Shown one piece after another: positions 25,098 to 37,000 of a stretch of 64,000 bases of DNA. Every line of letters starts with the position of its first letter. Within the stretch, counting starts at the first letter, position 1. The stretch lies in NCBI GenBank assembly GCA_037953625.1, contig CM075656.1, positions 83,223,001 through 83,287,000 on the forward strand. The letters run 5' to 3'. The DNA comes from Crotalaria pallida (lineage: Eukaryota > Streptophyta > Magnoliopsida > Fabales > Fabaceae). The notes below the pieces were generated by a model that worked only from the letters and a program-made list of their open reading frames with translations, was not told where the DNA came from and made no database searches. The position numbers and the translations under genes are program-made.

Positions 25098-25265
25098 CTA
25101 ATGAACTCACTCTAACAACATAAAGTTTTCACCCGAATAATAATTAAACCCAAATTGTAAATTAAGCTGACACATAATAATAAAAAATAAATAAATAAAT
25201 AAATACTCATAGAAAATTCAGACAAAATGAACCCCAAACTCAAATTGAAATGAAATTGAAATCAT

Positions 25266-25273
25266 TATATATA
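25266..25273 (+). promoter_or_regulatory. TATA box of the S40 gene
   Basis: TATATATA followed by GAGAG, 133 bp upstream of the ATG. The implied transcript start near 25300 gives a leader of about 100 nt, C-rich toward the ATG. Confidence 0.6.
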
Positions 25274-25405
25274 GAGAGAAGCATTGCCACCCCTTTCGCC
25301 CCACCTCATGCGAAAGAGCTATGAACTCACAGCAGCAATTGTAACACTGCCACTGCAACCCCTTCCTCCATCCACTTCACTCTCCCTTCTCCGATTCCCT
25401 CACTC

Positions 25406-26035
25406 ATGGCCAAGGGTCGCAAATTAACCACCAGCCGCAGCGAGCTTTTCCTCGGAGCCTATTCCTACTCTCCCTCCGCCGTCGCTGACCCGTCGGAGCT
25501 CCGGGAGGAGGATATCTGGTCCGCGGCGGGCGATGATGATGACGGGATGAATGTCACCAACGGCGAGTGGGAGCCACGCGCCTCCGCTGACAGAAACGGC
25601 GGCAGCTTCTCCGTTCGGAACCGCCATCGGATTTCCAGCGACAACCACCGCCAAGTCGGCGGCCTCTCCCTGGCGTTCGAAGATCCGGCGGGAAGCGGCA
25701 CCGTTGCTCCGGCGGCGAGGATCGTGCACCAATTCCGGTCACAAAACGATGGCGTCGGGTCGCCTCGCGGGCGTCACGTCGCGTCGTCGGCGCCGGTGAA
25801 CGTGCCGGACTGGAGCAAGATTCTCCGGGTGGAGTCGGTCGAGTCAATTTACAACGGCGATGACGGCTTCGACGACGACGATGAATCGGAGATGGTTCCA
25901 CCTCACGAGTATTTGGCGCGTAGCAGGAACGCGGCGGCAACATCGGTGTTCGAGGGCGTGGGACGAACCTTAAAAGGCCGTGACATGAGCCGGGTTCGTG
26001 ATGCAGTGTGGAGTCAGACCGGCTTCGATGGATAA
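25406..26035 (+). CDS. S40-family senescence regulator (DUF584)
   Basis: A 209-aa single-exon protein. S40/DUF584 proteins are small, plant-specific, often nuclear proteins linked to leaf senescence and stress responses; the barley S40 gene named the family. Visible family blocks are SELREEDIWS (residues 30-39), VPDWSKIL (133-140), VPPHEYLAR (164-172) and the C-terminal FEGVGRTLKGRDMSRVRDAV run (182-201) before WSQTGF. Acidic stretches lie at 43-46 and 151-162. The reading frame is GC-rich, in sharp contrast with its flanks, as is common for intronless plant genes. The start is the first ATG, preceded by CTCACTC and followed by GCC (good plant context). The chosen frame is the only one with family motifs; overlapping minus-strand frames are shadows. 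No transmembrane or signal peptide is seen. The molecular function is not established for the family. Confidence 0.93.
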   Translation: MAKGRKLTTSRSELFLGAYSYSPSAVADPSELREEDIWSAAGDDDDGMNVTNGEWEPRASADRNGGSFSVRNRHRISSDNHRQVGGLSLAFEDPAGSGTVAPAARIVHQFRSQNDGVGSPRGRHVASSAPVNVPDWSKILRVESVESIYNGDDGFDDDDESEMVPPHEYLARSRNAAATSVFEGVGRTLKGRDMSRVRDAVWSQTGFDG

Positions 26036-28382
26036 CAGATTGGTTCGGTTCGATTGAAAATTTAGTGGGGTAAGGGGTTCAGTCTCAGTTTGAAATTAAA
26101 TTTATTGTTATTAATTATTATTATTGTTGTTGTTAATTGCTAATTAGATTTAAGATGGTGATTAGTTTAAAAAAAAATGCTACAAAGCAAAATAGATTTT
26201 AGATTTTATTTTTATTTTTTTTATTTTTTACTTTAATTTTGGTTTTGGAGTTGTTCTAAGGTCTATGGGATGTGTTTTCTGGGCAATGATTCGGTTGGGT
26301 GGACTCTCCGGTGAATGGAGTCCGACTCAGTGGCAGAGTGAGCCTAAGCATTAGTTAGAAGCAAGTGTGTGAAATTGTAAGCTTTGTAATCGTAATTTTC
26401 TGAATTCTACATCTGCTCATGTTAAGACCACTCTATTTTCTATCATAGATAATTTTATATTTCAACTTCTGTCAAATGAGTTGATTTAGAATGGCTTTGA
26501 TTTCTTTGTTTTTCAGTGAATTTTGTTAATTATAAAAGCATAATGCTATTATCACTCTAAAATCTAAATAAGTAAATATTCTTGCAAAAAAAAAAAAAAA
26601 AGTATTTGCTCTTTTATACAGTGAGCAAATCAATTACCATTCATGAGTTATCAAATATTTGACCTGCAAGTAAAAGTAACGCAAACAATTGATGAATGAA
26701 TGATGCATCGATAATCAGTATATACATATTAAACTTTTCTTTTTTTTTTTGGACATCCTACCAATCAATTATAATTTTGGTTATGAATAAAAATATATTT
26801 TCTCCAATTTTTATTATAAGAGTCCCTTCGAATAATTTTCACGTCCAGTTAATATTGTTAGTGGTATTGGAAATGTAAATATTTGGTATACTTTTTCAAA
26901 AATACCTCTATGATTATTATTTGGAATATAAAAATTGTTGAGTAAATAAGGGTGTTTGTAGAAAAGAAATAATTAACTTCATAAAAGTCGGAAATGAGAC
27001 TTATATTAAATACTAAAGAAAAATTTTCAAAAGGGACTTATACATGAGACTGGAGTGAGTACTTGTGATTGATTTGTGAAGAGGTGTAACCAAACAATTA
27101 TAATTGTAGTTACTTATTACTTATTACTTATTTTATAAACTAATGATTGATTTGTGAAGACATTGAGTGTAAATACTCAATAAACAACCAGAAGTAATAA
27201 CAGTCACACGACACCCGTGTATGAAAAAATACGAGGATGAATCCCAAAGCAGAAAGTCATATCTACCAGGCCATAACTCCCAGAAAGCAATTTATCATTA
27301 ATATAATTTGGTAGGTTTGTGACAACTACAAAAATACTATTGTAAACATATTTATTTTTTATGGTTTGAAGATCACGAGACAAGGAACCCCGTCTACTTT
27401 GAAAAGTGTTTTAAGGGCACTTTGGTTGGTTGGTTCTGGTGCAAATAATGAGAATAACGTACATTCTTGTTACACTACTTTTTTGACGTTAGGACTCAAT
27501 TTGTTAAGGGAAAGAAAATACTGTATAAAAGTTTCTTTTTTTTTTTTTTTTGATGAACAAGGGGTTTTTTTTTTTTAATGAACAAGGGGAAAGTTTGTCT
27601 TTCTAATGTGCTTGATTTGCTTCCTACGATGGGTAGATTATTTAATTTCTCCAAATAATGAGTAACCATCAAATTCAATAGTATTGTCATCTCAGAGTGT
27701 GTTTAAGGAATGAAATTTTAATTCAGAGAAAATCATGTGCTTGTATGATATAAAAATATAAATTATAAGATTTCTCGATACAAATAAAATATAACCTTTA
27801 TATTTTTAGAATTTTTTTCTTTACACCCTCATTTAATTCTCATTTTTCTTTTTATCTCTTTCTCATTTTCACATCACACCTTCAATCACTTCCGACGTCA
27901 AAATAGATATAAAAGTATCATTGTTTTTAATGAAAAATAACTAAAACTTTGGACTGAAGTGAAAGAAAAAAAAAACAAAAACAAAAACAAAAAACAGAAA
28001 AAAAAAAAAAAAAAAACCCTGCCAAGGATGGAACGTGTAAGGTGTTTTTTATTGAATTATTATGTGGTGCAACACAAATTAGAATATTCAATACTATTCC
28101 TGTTTTACTTTACGATAGTCATAAACAAATGAAAATACTATAGTTAACCATAAATGATTTAAATCTCGGTTCAATGAATAAATTATGAGTATAGAAAGCC
28201 AACTTGCCAGGAAAGTTCACACTAATCAACATTTTCTTTTCAGTACCTTGACAGAAGTTTAGGCTAATCATGACCCTTCCAATCTTCTATTGGACAATGC
28301 TACTTGGAGGTATAGAATAATGAACTAATATGACCCACTCACTAACCTCAGTCACCACCTTCCATACATAAATATTTCAATG
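26036..28382. other. S40 3' region and intergenic MITE relics
   Basis: The first 350-400 bases are the likely 3' UTR of the S40 gene. A relic of the MITE at 21578 lies at about 26650-26735, and a decayed S1 Stowaway copy at about 26758-27056. At 27535-27589 two poly-T runs each precede the 12-mer ATGAACAAGGGG, best read as a local tandem duplication. Poly-A/CAAAAA low complexity lies at about 27970-28016. No gene. Confidence 0.5.
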
Positions 28383-30501
28383 TTACAAGTCTGCTTTGTT
28401 GGCTTTATACACCAAGAATGATCTAGTTCCAGTGTAACCAGATGCTAATGCCTTCCCAGCAGAGGTTGGCTGAGAGAATGCTAGCTGAGTACGTTCAAGC
28501 ACCAAACCCACGCAGAAACTTTTCCTGAAATGAATTTAATACAGACAAAAGAAAACAAATCAATTAGCTGGCAATTGCTTGAAGAATAATCAAACCAATT
28601 ACCACTAACTCAATGCAGATAGCATTAAAAACTTCAAATATATGACATTAGTTAATGCCATCCTCCTTTATCAGTGTACTAGTTGTGTACCAATTTATTG
28701 CTATTGGCCCTTTTGGTTGAATCTGAAGCATCATTCAAATATGTCAGGGGATTGTGGTTAGAATTTACACGTTCAAAACCAACAATTACCTCAATTAACT
28801 TGTGTGGCCCAGGTGTGTAATATGAGTGTAGAAGAAGCTTTCCTTTTAGATTTTCCATAAGACACTACAAAACTACAGCCCAATTATTTTATTACCTCAC
28901 AGCATCTAGCAATTGGCTAGCAATGCCTTTTCTTCTGTTAGAGGGAGTGACCCAAATGGCTCTAATACCACAAACAGCAGCAACGGCTTTTTTTTCACAG
29001 AAGATTGCTCCTCCATGTGATCCATCTACCACCTCGTAATGACACGCTGAAGCGGCTCTTTTTTTAACTTCCCTTTGAAAAGTAATATTCCCAAACCGGA
29101 GAGTGGTTGAATTTGACTTTGTTTCCTTTTTATTTGCGCTATCAGAATGTCCAGAAATTGAGCAAGACACAACTTTGTACGCTTCTTTAATCGGTTCTGC
29201 AACAAGGCACCCAACAATCCTATGCTGAGAAATGAACAGATAGACCTGTATACAGTATAAAACAACATGCCAATGAAAAGAGCAACAGAAGGTAAGTCAA
29301 TAGCCTTAACCCCAAAACTTGTTCACAACTCACAAGGCACTAGAAATTCGAATAGAATCAATCAATAAATGGGGATAAATATGTCATACATAATAGAATC
29401 GCAAATTACTCACTCCATGTTTACACTTTTTGGAAGATTACCACACTAATTTTAGTTATTGCTAGCCGCTTGGGCTTTAAACTTTTTGGATTCACAATTT
29501 TCCCTCTAAAACTATAACCAATTTCCATACAACTGTACTTCTCAATGCTAAGAAATACACGGTGCTTGGCCAGAAAGTTTAAAAATCAAACATAATGACG
29601 TGTTAGGTGTTTACAAAGTAAAATGAAAACTTTTAGGATAATTTGGTAAAATATTATATTTAAAGTTGGTAATTTGCAAATTGACCTATGTAAAATGTAA
29701 TAAACCTAACATACTTTATACTACAAGTGAAGTTTCTACAGGAGAAGGAAAGCATATTCCACCTTACAAAGTTCATGGACTATCCATCCACTTTCTAGCT
29801 CAATTTCCATCATCTTCACAACCTCTTCAACCTGTCAGAGTAAAATTCGCCAATTAAATGCTACACCAGAAAGGGGAAAACATTAAACAAGTAAATCCAA
29901 TCGAATAACAAAAGAATATGTTCCTCAGAAACTTTAAATGGGTTAAAACCTTGTTTCTGTGAGCAGATGGGTCAGTGTGCAAGACCAAAATGATTCGACC
30001 CCCTTTGACACTGGGCACAGGGACAACCCTTTCACTGGTCCAACCCTGCAGAAAAGAATTGGGGAATATTAGAATAAGATAAATTGTGCATCTGGCATGG
30101 ATGAAAAGAAGTGAATTTCCGGTGCAAGTTACTCTGAATTGGACCCCTTGTGTGTAACATTTGTGAAAGTCCTTGTGCGATTTCTCGTCCTCAGCATCAC
30201 CGGGGGTAAATTTGACCCCGCAGGTAGAACAAGCACGTAATAGGAAATCAGATTGACCACACTCTAGGTGAAATTGTGCATAGCTCCTCTTTTTGTTCTT
30301 GACAACTGTTTTACCCGATATGGTTGTTTCATCGGGTTCCGGACATGAAGAGACCGAGTTAGGGTTGGAACGTTTTCGTGTTCGGCTGTAAGTGATGGAG
30401 ATATCGTGTTGTTTGTTCTCCCAAATAGCCAATTCATCGTCATGGGAAGCGGGAGCAGAAGCAGGGGGAGATTTGAAGAAAGAGCTAATCTTGGACTGCA
30501 T
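28383..30501 (-). CDS. CTF7/ECO1 cohesin acetyltransferase
   Basis: Five coding exons on the minus strand (30501-30133, 30045-29950, 29831-29763, 29245-28896, 28524-28383; all GT-AG) give 341 aa. CTF7/ECO1 acetylates the cohesin subunit SMC3 during S phase and establishes sister-chromatid cohesion in the nucleus. Seen here: a PIP-box-like N-terminus QSKISSFF (residues 2-9), fitting PCNA binding at forks; a C2H2 zinc finger (C91, C94, H109, H113); and a C-terminal GNAT-type acetyltransferase with VYLFIS..RIVGCLVAEPIKEA (179-200), CGIRAIWV (270-277), the acetyl-CoA loop RRKGIA (282-287), and LAFSQPTSAGKALASGY (309-325). The length is close to Arabidopsis CTF7. The ATG at 30501 directly follows a TTTGCAG acceptor, so a leader intron ends exactly at the start codon; the in-frame upstream codons are intronic. 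No key residue is missing and the gene looks intact. Confidence 0.95.
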
Positions 30502-30967
30502 CTGCAAATTGCATGTAATGGAATGATGTTCAGCTTACCATCAAATTAAAAAAGAAAAAAAGAATGCATTCAAAAACCATTTTGTCAATAGAGATAGTAC
30601 TGTGGTTGCACTATAATTAATCCAGCATTAACCTAAAGGCTAAAAGGCTAAAATCTGTGTTGCATAAGTACGGATACAGGGTACGACATTTTCTAAAAAA
30701 AATAATATTGCATAGGTATGTTAAACAAATTAGAAAACAACAAGAATAAAAATAAATCAGCTCTGAAATTATTGGGATAAAATAAAGGATTCAATATAGC
30801 AAAATTCCATATACTTAAAGAATCTTTAAAATTTGTAAGAAGATGATAATAGCATACAGATAGTTTAAACATTTCATCAAACAGTTGGTGTACAAAAACT
30901 AAAATCAAAACACACAATCAAACTTTTACATCATAAGCAGGACCAACAGTGTAAATTATAGTACTAC

Positions 30968-31288
30968 CTGTATGGCCCCTCAACACAGTATCCGAGCAAC
31001 CTATCAAGAATCTTGTGCCGCACACGACCAATTGCCTCTGCCTCTCGTTTAAATTCTCTCTCAGCTTGGCATCTGAAAACAAGTTATACATTAAGTGATT
31101 ACTTCTAAGACGAAGACTAATGCAAGACCAAAACCAGAGAATCTTTACTACTAGATAGCAGCGAGTAATTTAAAAATAAAAAGAAAAAGGATTAAAACTT
31201 AACAGGTAGAAAACTCGATATTCTGAACCTAACATAACATTAGTTTAAATGAAGAAGCTTGAGAAGCAAATAGAGAAAGAAAAATACC
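30968..31288 (-). other. Predicted CTF7 leader exons U1/U2
   Basis: Upstream of the coding part, splice signals define two more minus-strand exons. U1 ends at 31288 (donor AAG/GTATTT) and starts somewhere before about 31420. U2 is 31072-30968 (acceptor TTTTCAG/ATGCC, donor ACAG/GTAGTA). U2 would join the exon that begins at the CTF7 ATG. U2 as spliced opens with a 3-codon upstream ORF (ATG CCA AGC TGA). Another frame running through U1 and U2 is open for 56 codons but has no ATG (see findings). Prediction from sequence signals only. Confidence 0.5.
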
Positions 31289-31451
31289 TTGATTGAGAGC
31301 TCTCAACAAGCAACTTGAGAGTGGCAGCAAAATAGGAACGCGGCTTCGGTTAGGGTGAGAAGAAGAAGAAGAAGAAGAAAAGATAGTGGATTGTCGTGGC
31401 CTCTTCACTGGGAGGGAAAATGAAAATGTTGTCGAAAAAGCAAAATATGCT

Positions 31452-31484
31452 GGCGGGAAATATTGGGCCAGGCGAGTTGGGCTT
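31452..31484 (-). promoter_or_regulatory. E2F site plus two site II motifs in the CTF7 promoter
   Basis: GGCGGGAAA (31452-31460), i.e. TTTCCCGCC on the gene strand, fits the E2F consensus TTTSSCGC. TGGGCC (31464-31469) and TGGGCT (31478-31483) are site II (TCP) motifs. They lie about 165 bp upstream of the predicted U1 donor. E2F and site II pairs are typical of plant S-phase genes, which fits the role of CTF7. Confidence 0.65.
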
Positions 31485-31510
31485 AAAAATTAGTAGTCCA
31501 CTAATGAATT

Positions 31511-31888
31511 TTTTTTGTCTCGTTTACTCTTTAAAAAGACCAAAATATTGTAGGTATTAAATAATTTCTGATTTCAGGACGTCGGAAACTTAAGAAAATA
31601 CATTTTTGGTACATCTCTGTCGAAAATATGTTTCGACTCACTAGGGTGGAGGGTGAGAAAGAAATGAGAGTAAGGAGAAAGGGGATTGTACACAACAAGA
31701 GCCATTTTCAACATTTACTTATCGAAAGTGCAAAAAAATTGTACTTTCGACATCGGTGAGTCGGAACATATTTTTGACAGGAGTGTATCGAAAATGTAAT
31801 TTTTTTAGGTTTCTGATATCCCAAAGTCGAAAACTATTTAACGATGATGATATTTTGATATTTTTAACGAGTAAATGAGAACAAAACA
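31511..31888. repeat. Foldback element (about 378 bp)
   Basis: The two halves form imperfect inverted repeats: TGTCTCGTTTACTCTTTAAA at the left matches the complement of the right end (TGTTCTCATTTACTCGTTAA). Inner arms share GTCGGAAAC and AATATGTTTCGACTCA blocks. No clear target duplication. It sits just upstream of the CTF7 promoter. A relic is at 896-1690. Confidence 0.6.
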
Positions 31889-32570
31889 CTCGTTAATCGG
31901 TGTCAAAAATGAAAACTATGATAAAATTCTAACATAAAAGGATACGGCTTGTTTAAGCTTCTAATCCAACAAAATTCAAGTTTTTTTGCTTTAAATTATC
32001 CCTTTTAACGGCACAAGTTTGAATATTATTGATCATATTCTTTGCTTTGATTATTTCTTTGGGCCAATCATAAACAACAACAAAGATTAATAATGCAAGT
32101 AACATAGAAAACAATATATTAACATCTTAATTCATTATTAGTGTATTAAAAGCTTGACATGAAAACTCGTTGTTGTTAAAATTTTTACATTATTCTCCAG
32201 TAGCCAATGAAAATGGGATCAACAAACTATCTCATGAGATGTGTACGATCATTTGTAACACAAAATTAACTAAAAAATTGAAGAAAAGAAAAGTTTGGGT
32301 CGAATCTCCACTTGGTCCATACCTATTTCATTAAAAATCCTAAAATCCAATTTTTTTTTTTAAAATAAAACCTACATCCAAGATCATTTTATTTTTGAAA
32401 TAGTCTGTTCGAGGTTCTCAAATAAAGACTAAACATATATACACACGAGTTTTTTATTTGCGAGTCTACACCATCTATTTTACCATCCCAAAATATCGTG
32501 AAAACTCAAAAATATCCTTATAGTTCAAAACCTAAAAAACACGAGTCGTAAGTGTTTTTAGTATTAAAAT

Positions 32571-33117
32571 GGCAAAATTACTCGTTTGGTCCCTTAAGTT
32601 GTTTTTTTGTTCCAATCTAGTCTCCTAAGTCATTTTCGTTCGAAAGTGGTCCCCTAACTCATGTAACGTTAGTACCGTTAGTCCTTTCCGTTTATGAACG
32701 AACTCCTTATCGCGCTCACAATCAACAACAATGTTACAATTCGTTCTCTCTCAGCAAATGCCCTAGCAACCCTCTATTCTCCCTCCAAAGTTTAGTGTTT
32801 TTCTCTCTTAACTTAGAATGACTTCTCATGGAAGAAAGGAGAAGATGAAGCGAGTGGCTTCAAGCACCAAAACGGCGTCGTTTCACTCCAGCATTGTAAA
32901 CTTTTAACGTGGTAAAAGGGAGGGCACACGTGGAGCGTCCATGTTGGGCACTCTGGTTGCCACATTAACTTAAACAGACGATGTTAGGAGGTAATGGACG
33001 GAAAGGACTAACGATGCTAACGTTACATGAGCTAGGGGACTACTTTCAAACGAAAATGACTTAGGGGACCAGATTGGAACAAATAAATAACTTAGGGAGC
33101 ATACGAACAGTTTTGCC
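32571..33117. mobile_element. MULE-type MITE, 9-bp TSD (8/9), less AT-rich core
   Basis: 547 bp with inverted arms of over 100 bp (left start GGCAAAATTACTCGTTTGGT). Flanked by TATTAAAAT (32562-32570) and TGTTAAAAT (33118-33126). The core (about 32730-32950) is less AT-rich than the surroundings and includes AAACGGCGTCGTTTC, a phrase common in plant MULE interiors. No transposase. Confidence 0.85.
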
Positions 33118-33126
33118 TGTTAAAAT

Positions 33127-33940
33127 TTATACCAAACACAAGATCGTAAGCACTCCTTACTATCTGTAGCAGTAAATATCCCTTACGAGTTGTATTTTTA
33201 ATGTTAAAAAATGTCACTAAATACAAAATCTTAAAAAAAATAAAATAAAATTATGACATGCACTTCTCATGTGCAGCACTATTATAATAGTTTTCGGGCC
33301 CCTTAATTTATGGGGCAATCGCCCTGGGTGCCAACCTATGGGCTAGGCTTGGGTGTATATTGATCGAGTAAAATCTTTACATCATCAATTTATTATAATC
33401 ATTTATTTATATTATTTTTTATTTAAAAAAATAAATACAAACATACGAATATTAGATAATATATTGAGAATATAATTGTAGTTGTCGAATGGCGAAACAT
33501 TTATCCATTTATCAAAATCAAATTATCAATGTACACATGATAGAAAGTATTTCGTTTGATGAGTACTATAATCTATTATAATTATAATTAGTTTTCAAAA
33601 ATATAATATGTCCTGACACTGAAATTGTGGGAAAAAGAATATGCCTTGATACTCAAAAATATTATTTTTTAAATGCATAATAAAATAATTAATACTCCTA
33701 CTACATACTATACTTAAAATTCACCTCAAAAATAGTTTTTTTTTATATATTTAAAAATAAAATAATAAAAAAAAAAACGACACGATATCCATGTTTTAAT
33801 GTTAAAAATGTCAAACCGAGTGTCAAATTGGCTTTTCACACGCTTTGTCAGCTAGTGCCTGCTGCACTTTCATGTCTTTGATCTGATGAGATTGATTGCA
33901 ATCTAAAACCTTCTCCAACTCCAACCCCTTCCCCATTACT
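33127..33940. other. Intergenic upstream of the CDPK gene
   Basis: AT-rich, with no gene or intact transposon end recognised. The final 100 bases lead into the C-rich CDPK leader. Confidence 0.5.
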
Positions 33941-33966
33941 CTCACACACACACTCTCTCTCTCTCA
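33941..33966 (+). promoter_or_regulatory. CA/CT-rich leader tract of the CDPK gene
   Basis: An ACACACAC run followed by CTCTCTCTCTC about 80 bp before the ATG. Pyrimidine-rich tracts like this mark the 5' leader or transcript start of many plant genes. No clear TATA box was pinned down. Confidence 0.4.
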
Positions 33967-34044
33967 AAAGTCTAAACCTTCAATCACGGCATAAAGTTCA
34001 TATTTTTACTGCCATTTTCTGATTCTGATCAGCAAAACAAAAAA

Positions 34045-37000
34045 ATGGGGTGTCATGGCAGCAAAGAGAAAAAACCCACCTCAAAGTTTTCTGGTCATGG
34101 ATCAAATTCAAATCCAGCTACCACCACAAACCACAATCATCAGAGTTACCACACTGTTCAACCTCCTACAACTCAAACTCAAACTCAAACACAAGCACCA
34201 TCCAATAGCCAGAGCCATCAGCACCAGCAACAGTTTCAAATCTCAAAACCTGCTTCCCAAAGTGCAACAAAACCAGTGGTGCATCAAAAGCAAGAACCAA
34301 CCATTCTAGGGAAACCCCTTGAAGATATCAAGAAGTACTACACTCTTGGCAAGGAATTGGGTAGGGGGCAATTTGGGGTTACTTATTTATGCACTGAGAA
34401 TTCAACTGGTAACACCTATGCCTGCAAATCAATCTTGAAGAGGAAGCTTGTGTCCAAGGCTGATAAGGAGGATATGAAGAGGGAGATTCAGATTATGCAG
34501 CATTTGTCTGGCCAGCCGAATATCGTCGAGTTCAAGGGCGCTTACGAGGATCGATACTCCGTGCATCTTGTGATGGAGCTTTGTGCTGGTGGGGAGCTTT
34601 TCGATAGGATCATTGCTCGGGGGCATTATTCCGAGAGAGCCGCGGCGTCAATGTGTAGAGCCATTGTTAATGTTGTCCACATTTGCCATTTCATGGGCGT
34701 GCTGCACCGCGATTTGAAGCCGGAGAATTTCTTGCTTTCGAGCAAGGATGAGGGAGCAGCACTCAAGGCTACTGATTTCGGACTGTCTGTGTTTATTGAA
34801 GAAGGTTGTGCCCTTAGTTGAATTAGTAGTTTGCAATCGTATCACATTATGCAATTCAGCCATTGGTTTTGACAATGTGATTTGCCTTACTAATCTAATT
34901 AGTAATTGCTGAGTAATTTTATCTTATCTCTGCAAATTAGTAACTAATCTAATGCCTAGATGGGATTTGGGACTTGATTTTGATAGGATTATCTGTGAAT
35001 TTGCTCTTCGCTGGTTATTATCTTGAAAGTAAAAGGGGACAAAAAAAAAAGTAGAAACTTTGATGATTTTGTAGCTTTAAATTGCGCTTGAAGAATTGTC
35101 TGTGTGTTTAGGAAAATGCTCCTCCAGAGCGAGCTTGTCTGTAAAAGTGAGCAAATAGGGTGTATCCTGTATCTACCCTAAATTATTTAAGGGGTTGTGA
35201 CCTCTATACACTTCATCAAATCAAAGGTGTATGCACCTTTACTTGTTCACTTCAGAGGAGCCTTATCCTTGCATGTAAACCACCTCTCTGAATTCTGACC
35301 TTTGCATTAAGTTTATATATGACAAGTACATTGAGAAGCCAAGGTGAGTTTATCCCAAAGTCAGACTTTATATCTAACATCAGCTGCGTGCACGGTGCAC
35401 AGCAGATGCCATATCATACTCTGCAGAACATGAGGTGCTACTGTTTTTTAATGGATACTTATATTACCTTGACAACTACCTTGCAGTGACTTATATTAGG
35501 AACAAATAACCAATGCTGTCAACTTGTTTGAGTAAGATTGATGTTCATCGTAGGTAGCTATTTATGCCAAGGTTAATCATAATTTGATTTCCTAGAGAAG
35601 GTGATGAAGTGTATCAGATTCTTGATTTCTAATTGCTTTGATTGATTTAGCTTTTCTAAAGGATTTACATTATGTTAACCGATATGGTCATTATTGTCTC
35701 TGTTGATAATGTTTACTTCTAAAATTTTATTTCAGGGAAGGTTTACCGTGATATGGTAGGCAGTGCTTACTATGTTGCTCCTGAGGTATTGCGTCGTAGT
35801 TATGGAAAGGAAATAGATATTTGGAGCGCAGGCATCATATTGTATATTCTCCTGAGTGGTGTACCTCCTTTTTGGGCCGGTAAGACCAAATTATAATTCA
35901 GAAAGGTAGTATGTTTTCAGCTATGGTCAAGTATCTTATTTAACAATTAACACTGCATTGTACCTTGGGATAAGAGTATGTTGTTATTTTTCTTTGCAGA
36001 AACTGAAAAGGGAATATTTGATGCCATATTGGAAGGTGAAATTGACTTTGAAAGCCAACCATGGCCATCAATTTCAAATAGTGCTAAAGATCTAGTCAGG
36101 AAGATGTTGACGCAGGACCCAAAGAAGCGAATTACTTCTGCTGAAGTCCTTGGTATTAGACTAATGTTTTTTGTTATGGCTCACGTAACTTTCATCATAG
36201 AAGTGTTTTATCCTATTTTAGTTTCGCAGTTCAATTGTTCTCCCTTTGTTTGCTGTTTCAAATGTTGCAAGTTTCTTTATTTGCTGCTGTTGTCCAAGTT
36301 GTAAAATATGGAGGAAGTTGATTAATTATATGGATGGAAACTAAGAAATATTACCTATCTTTTATTTTAAAAAAAAAAGGAATATTACCCAACTATTGAA
36401 CAGGAAAGTAAAGACAATCTAGTCCCGGGAAATGATACTATAGTAGCAATAGGTTGTTGCTAACAGATTATTAGCCATCAACAGAATAAATTATGACCAT
36501 ACATTTGCATTGGCCTCTTTTTAAACTTCCTAACACACTTAATCTGATGAGGATGATTATTTGTTTGATTAGAACACCCGTGGATCAGAGAAGGTGGAGA
36601 GGCATCTGATAAACCAATTGATAGTGCAGTTCTATCTAGAATGAAACAGTTCAGGGCAATGAATAAGCTCAAGCAGCTTGCATTGAAGGTAGGCATCAAA
36701 CTCTGATCAGAAACATCTAAATTGAATTTCTTTTCTCCTTTCATTTTTTGGGTGGTGGATCCTTGAGATTGTTGAGAACTGGAAATCTCTCTTTGGGTAT
36801 CACTTTTCAACCTTTGTGTTACAGGTTTACCTACTTTGGATTTTAACTATAGACATTAACTGATACTAATATGCAAGTACTTTTGTTCATTCTGCATAGT
36901 ATTATATGAACCTCTAGTGCTCTTACTTGAAACTGGTTAACAGGGGCTGCTCAATTAGCAGCCCTCGGTAAGCAATATTTTCATCACAAATTGTCGATAG

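Noticed and set aside
25424..25943. Long minus-strand frames opposite the S40 gene
   Set aside because: Shadows of the GC-rich S40 coding frame, which alone carries family motifs.
27535..27589. Possible micro-retroposon at ATGAACAAGGGG repeats
   Set aside because: Each 12-mer is preceded by its own poly-T run, so a simple tandem duplication explains it better.
36346..36395. Poly-A flanked by AATATTACC repeats in CDPK intron 3
   Set aside because: The repeat is only about 9-10 bp with mismatches, too weak to call an insertion.
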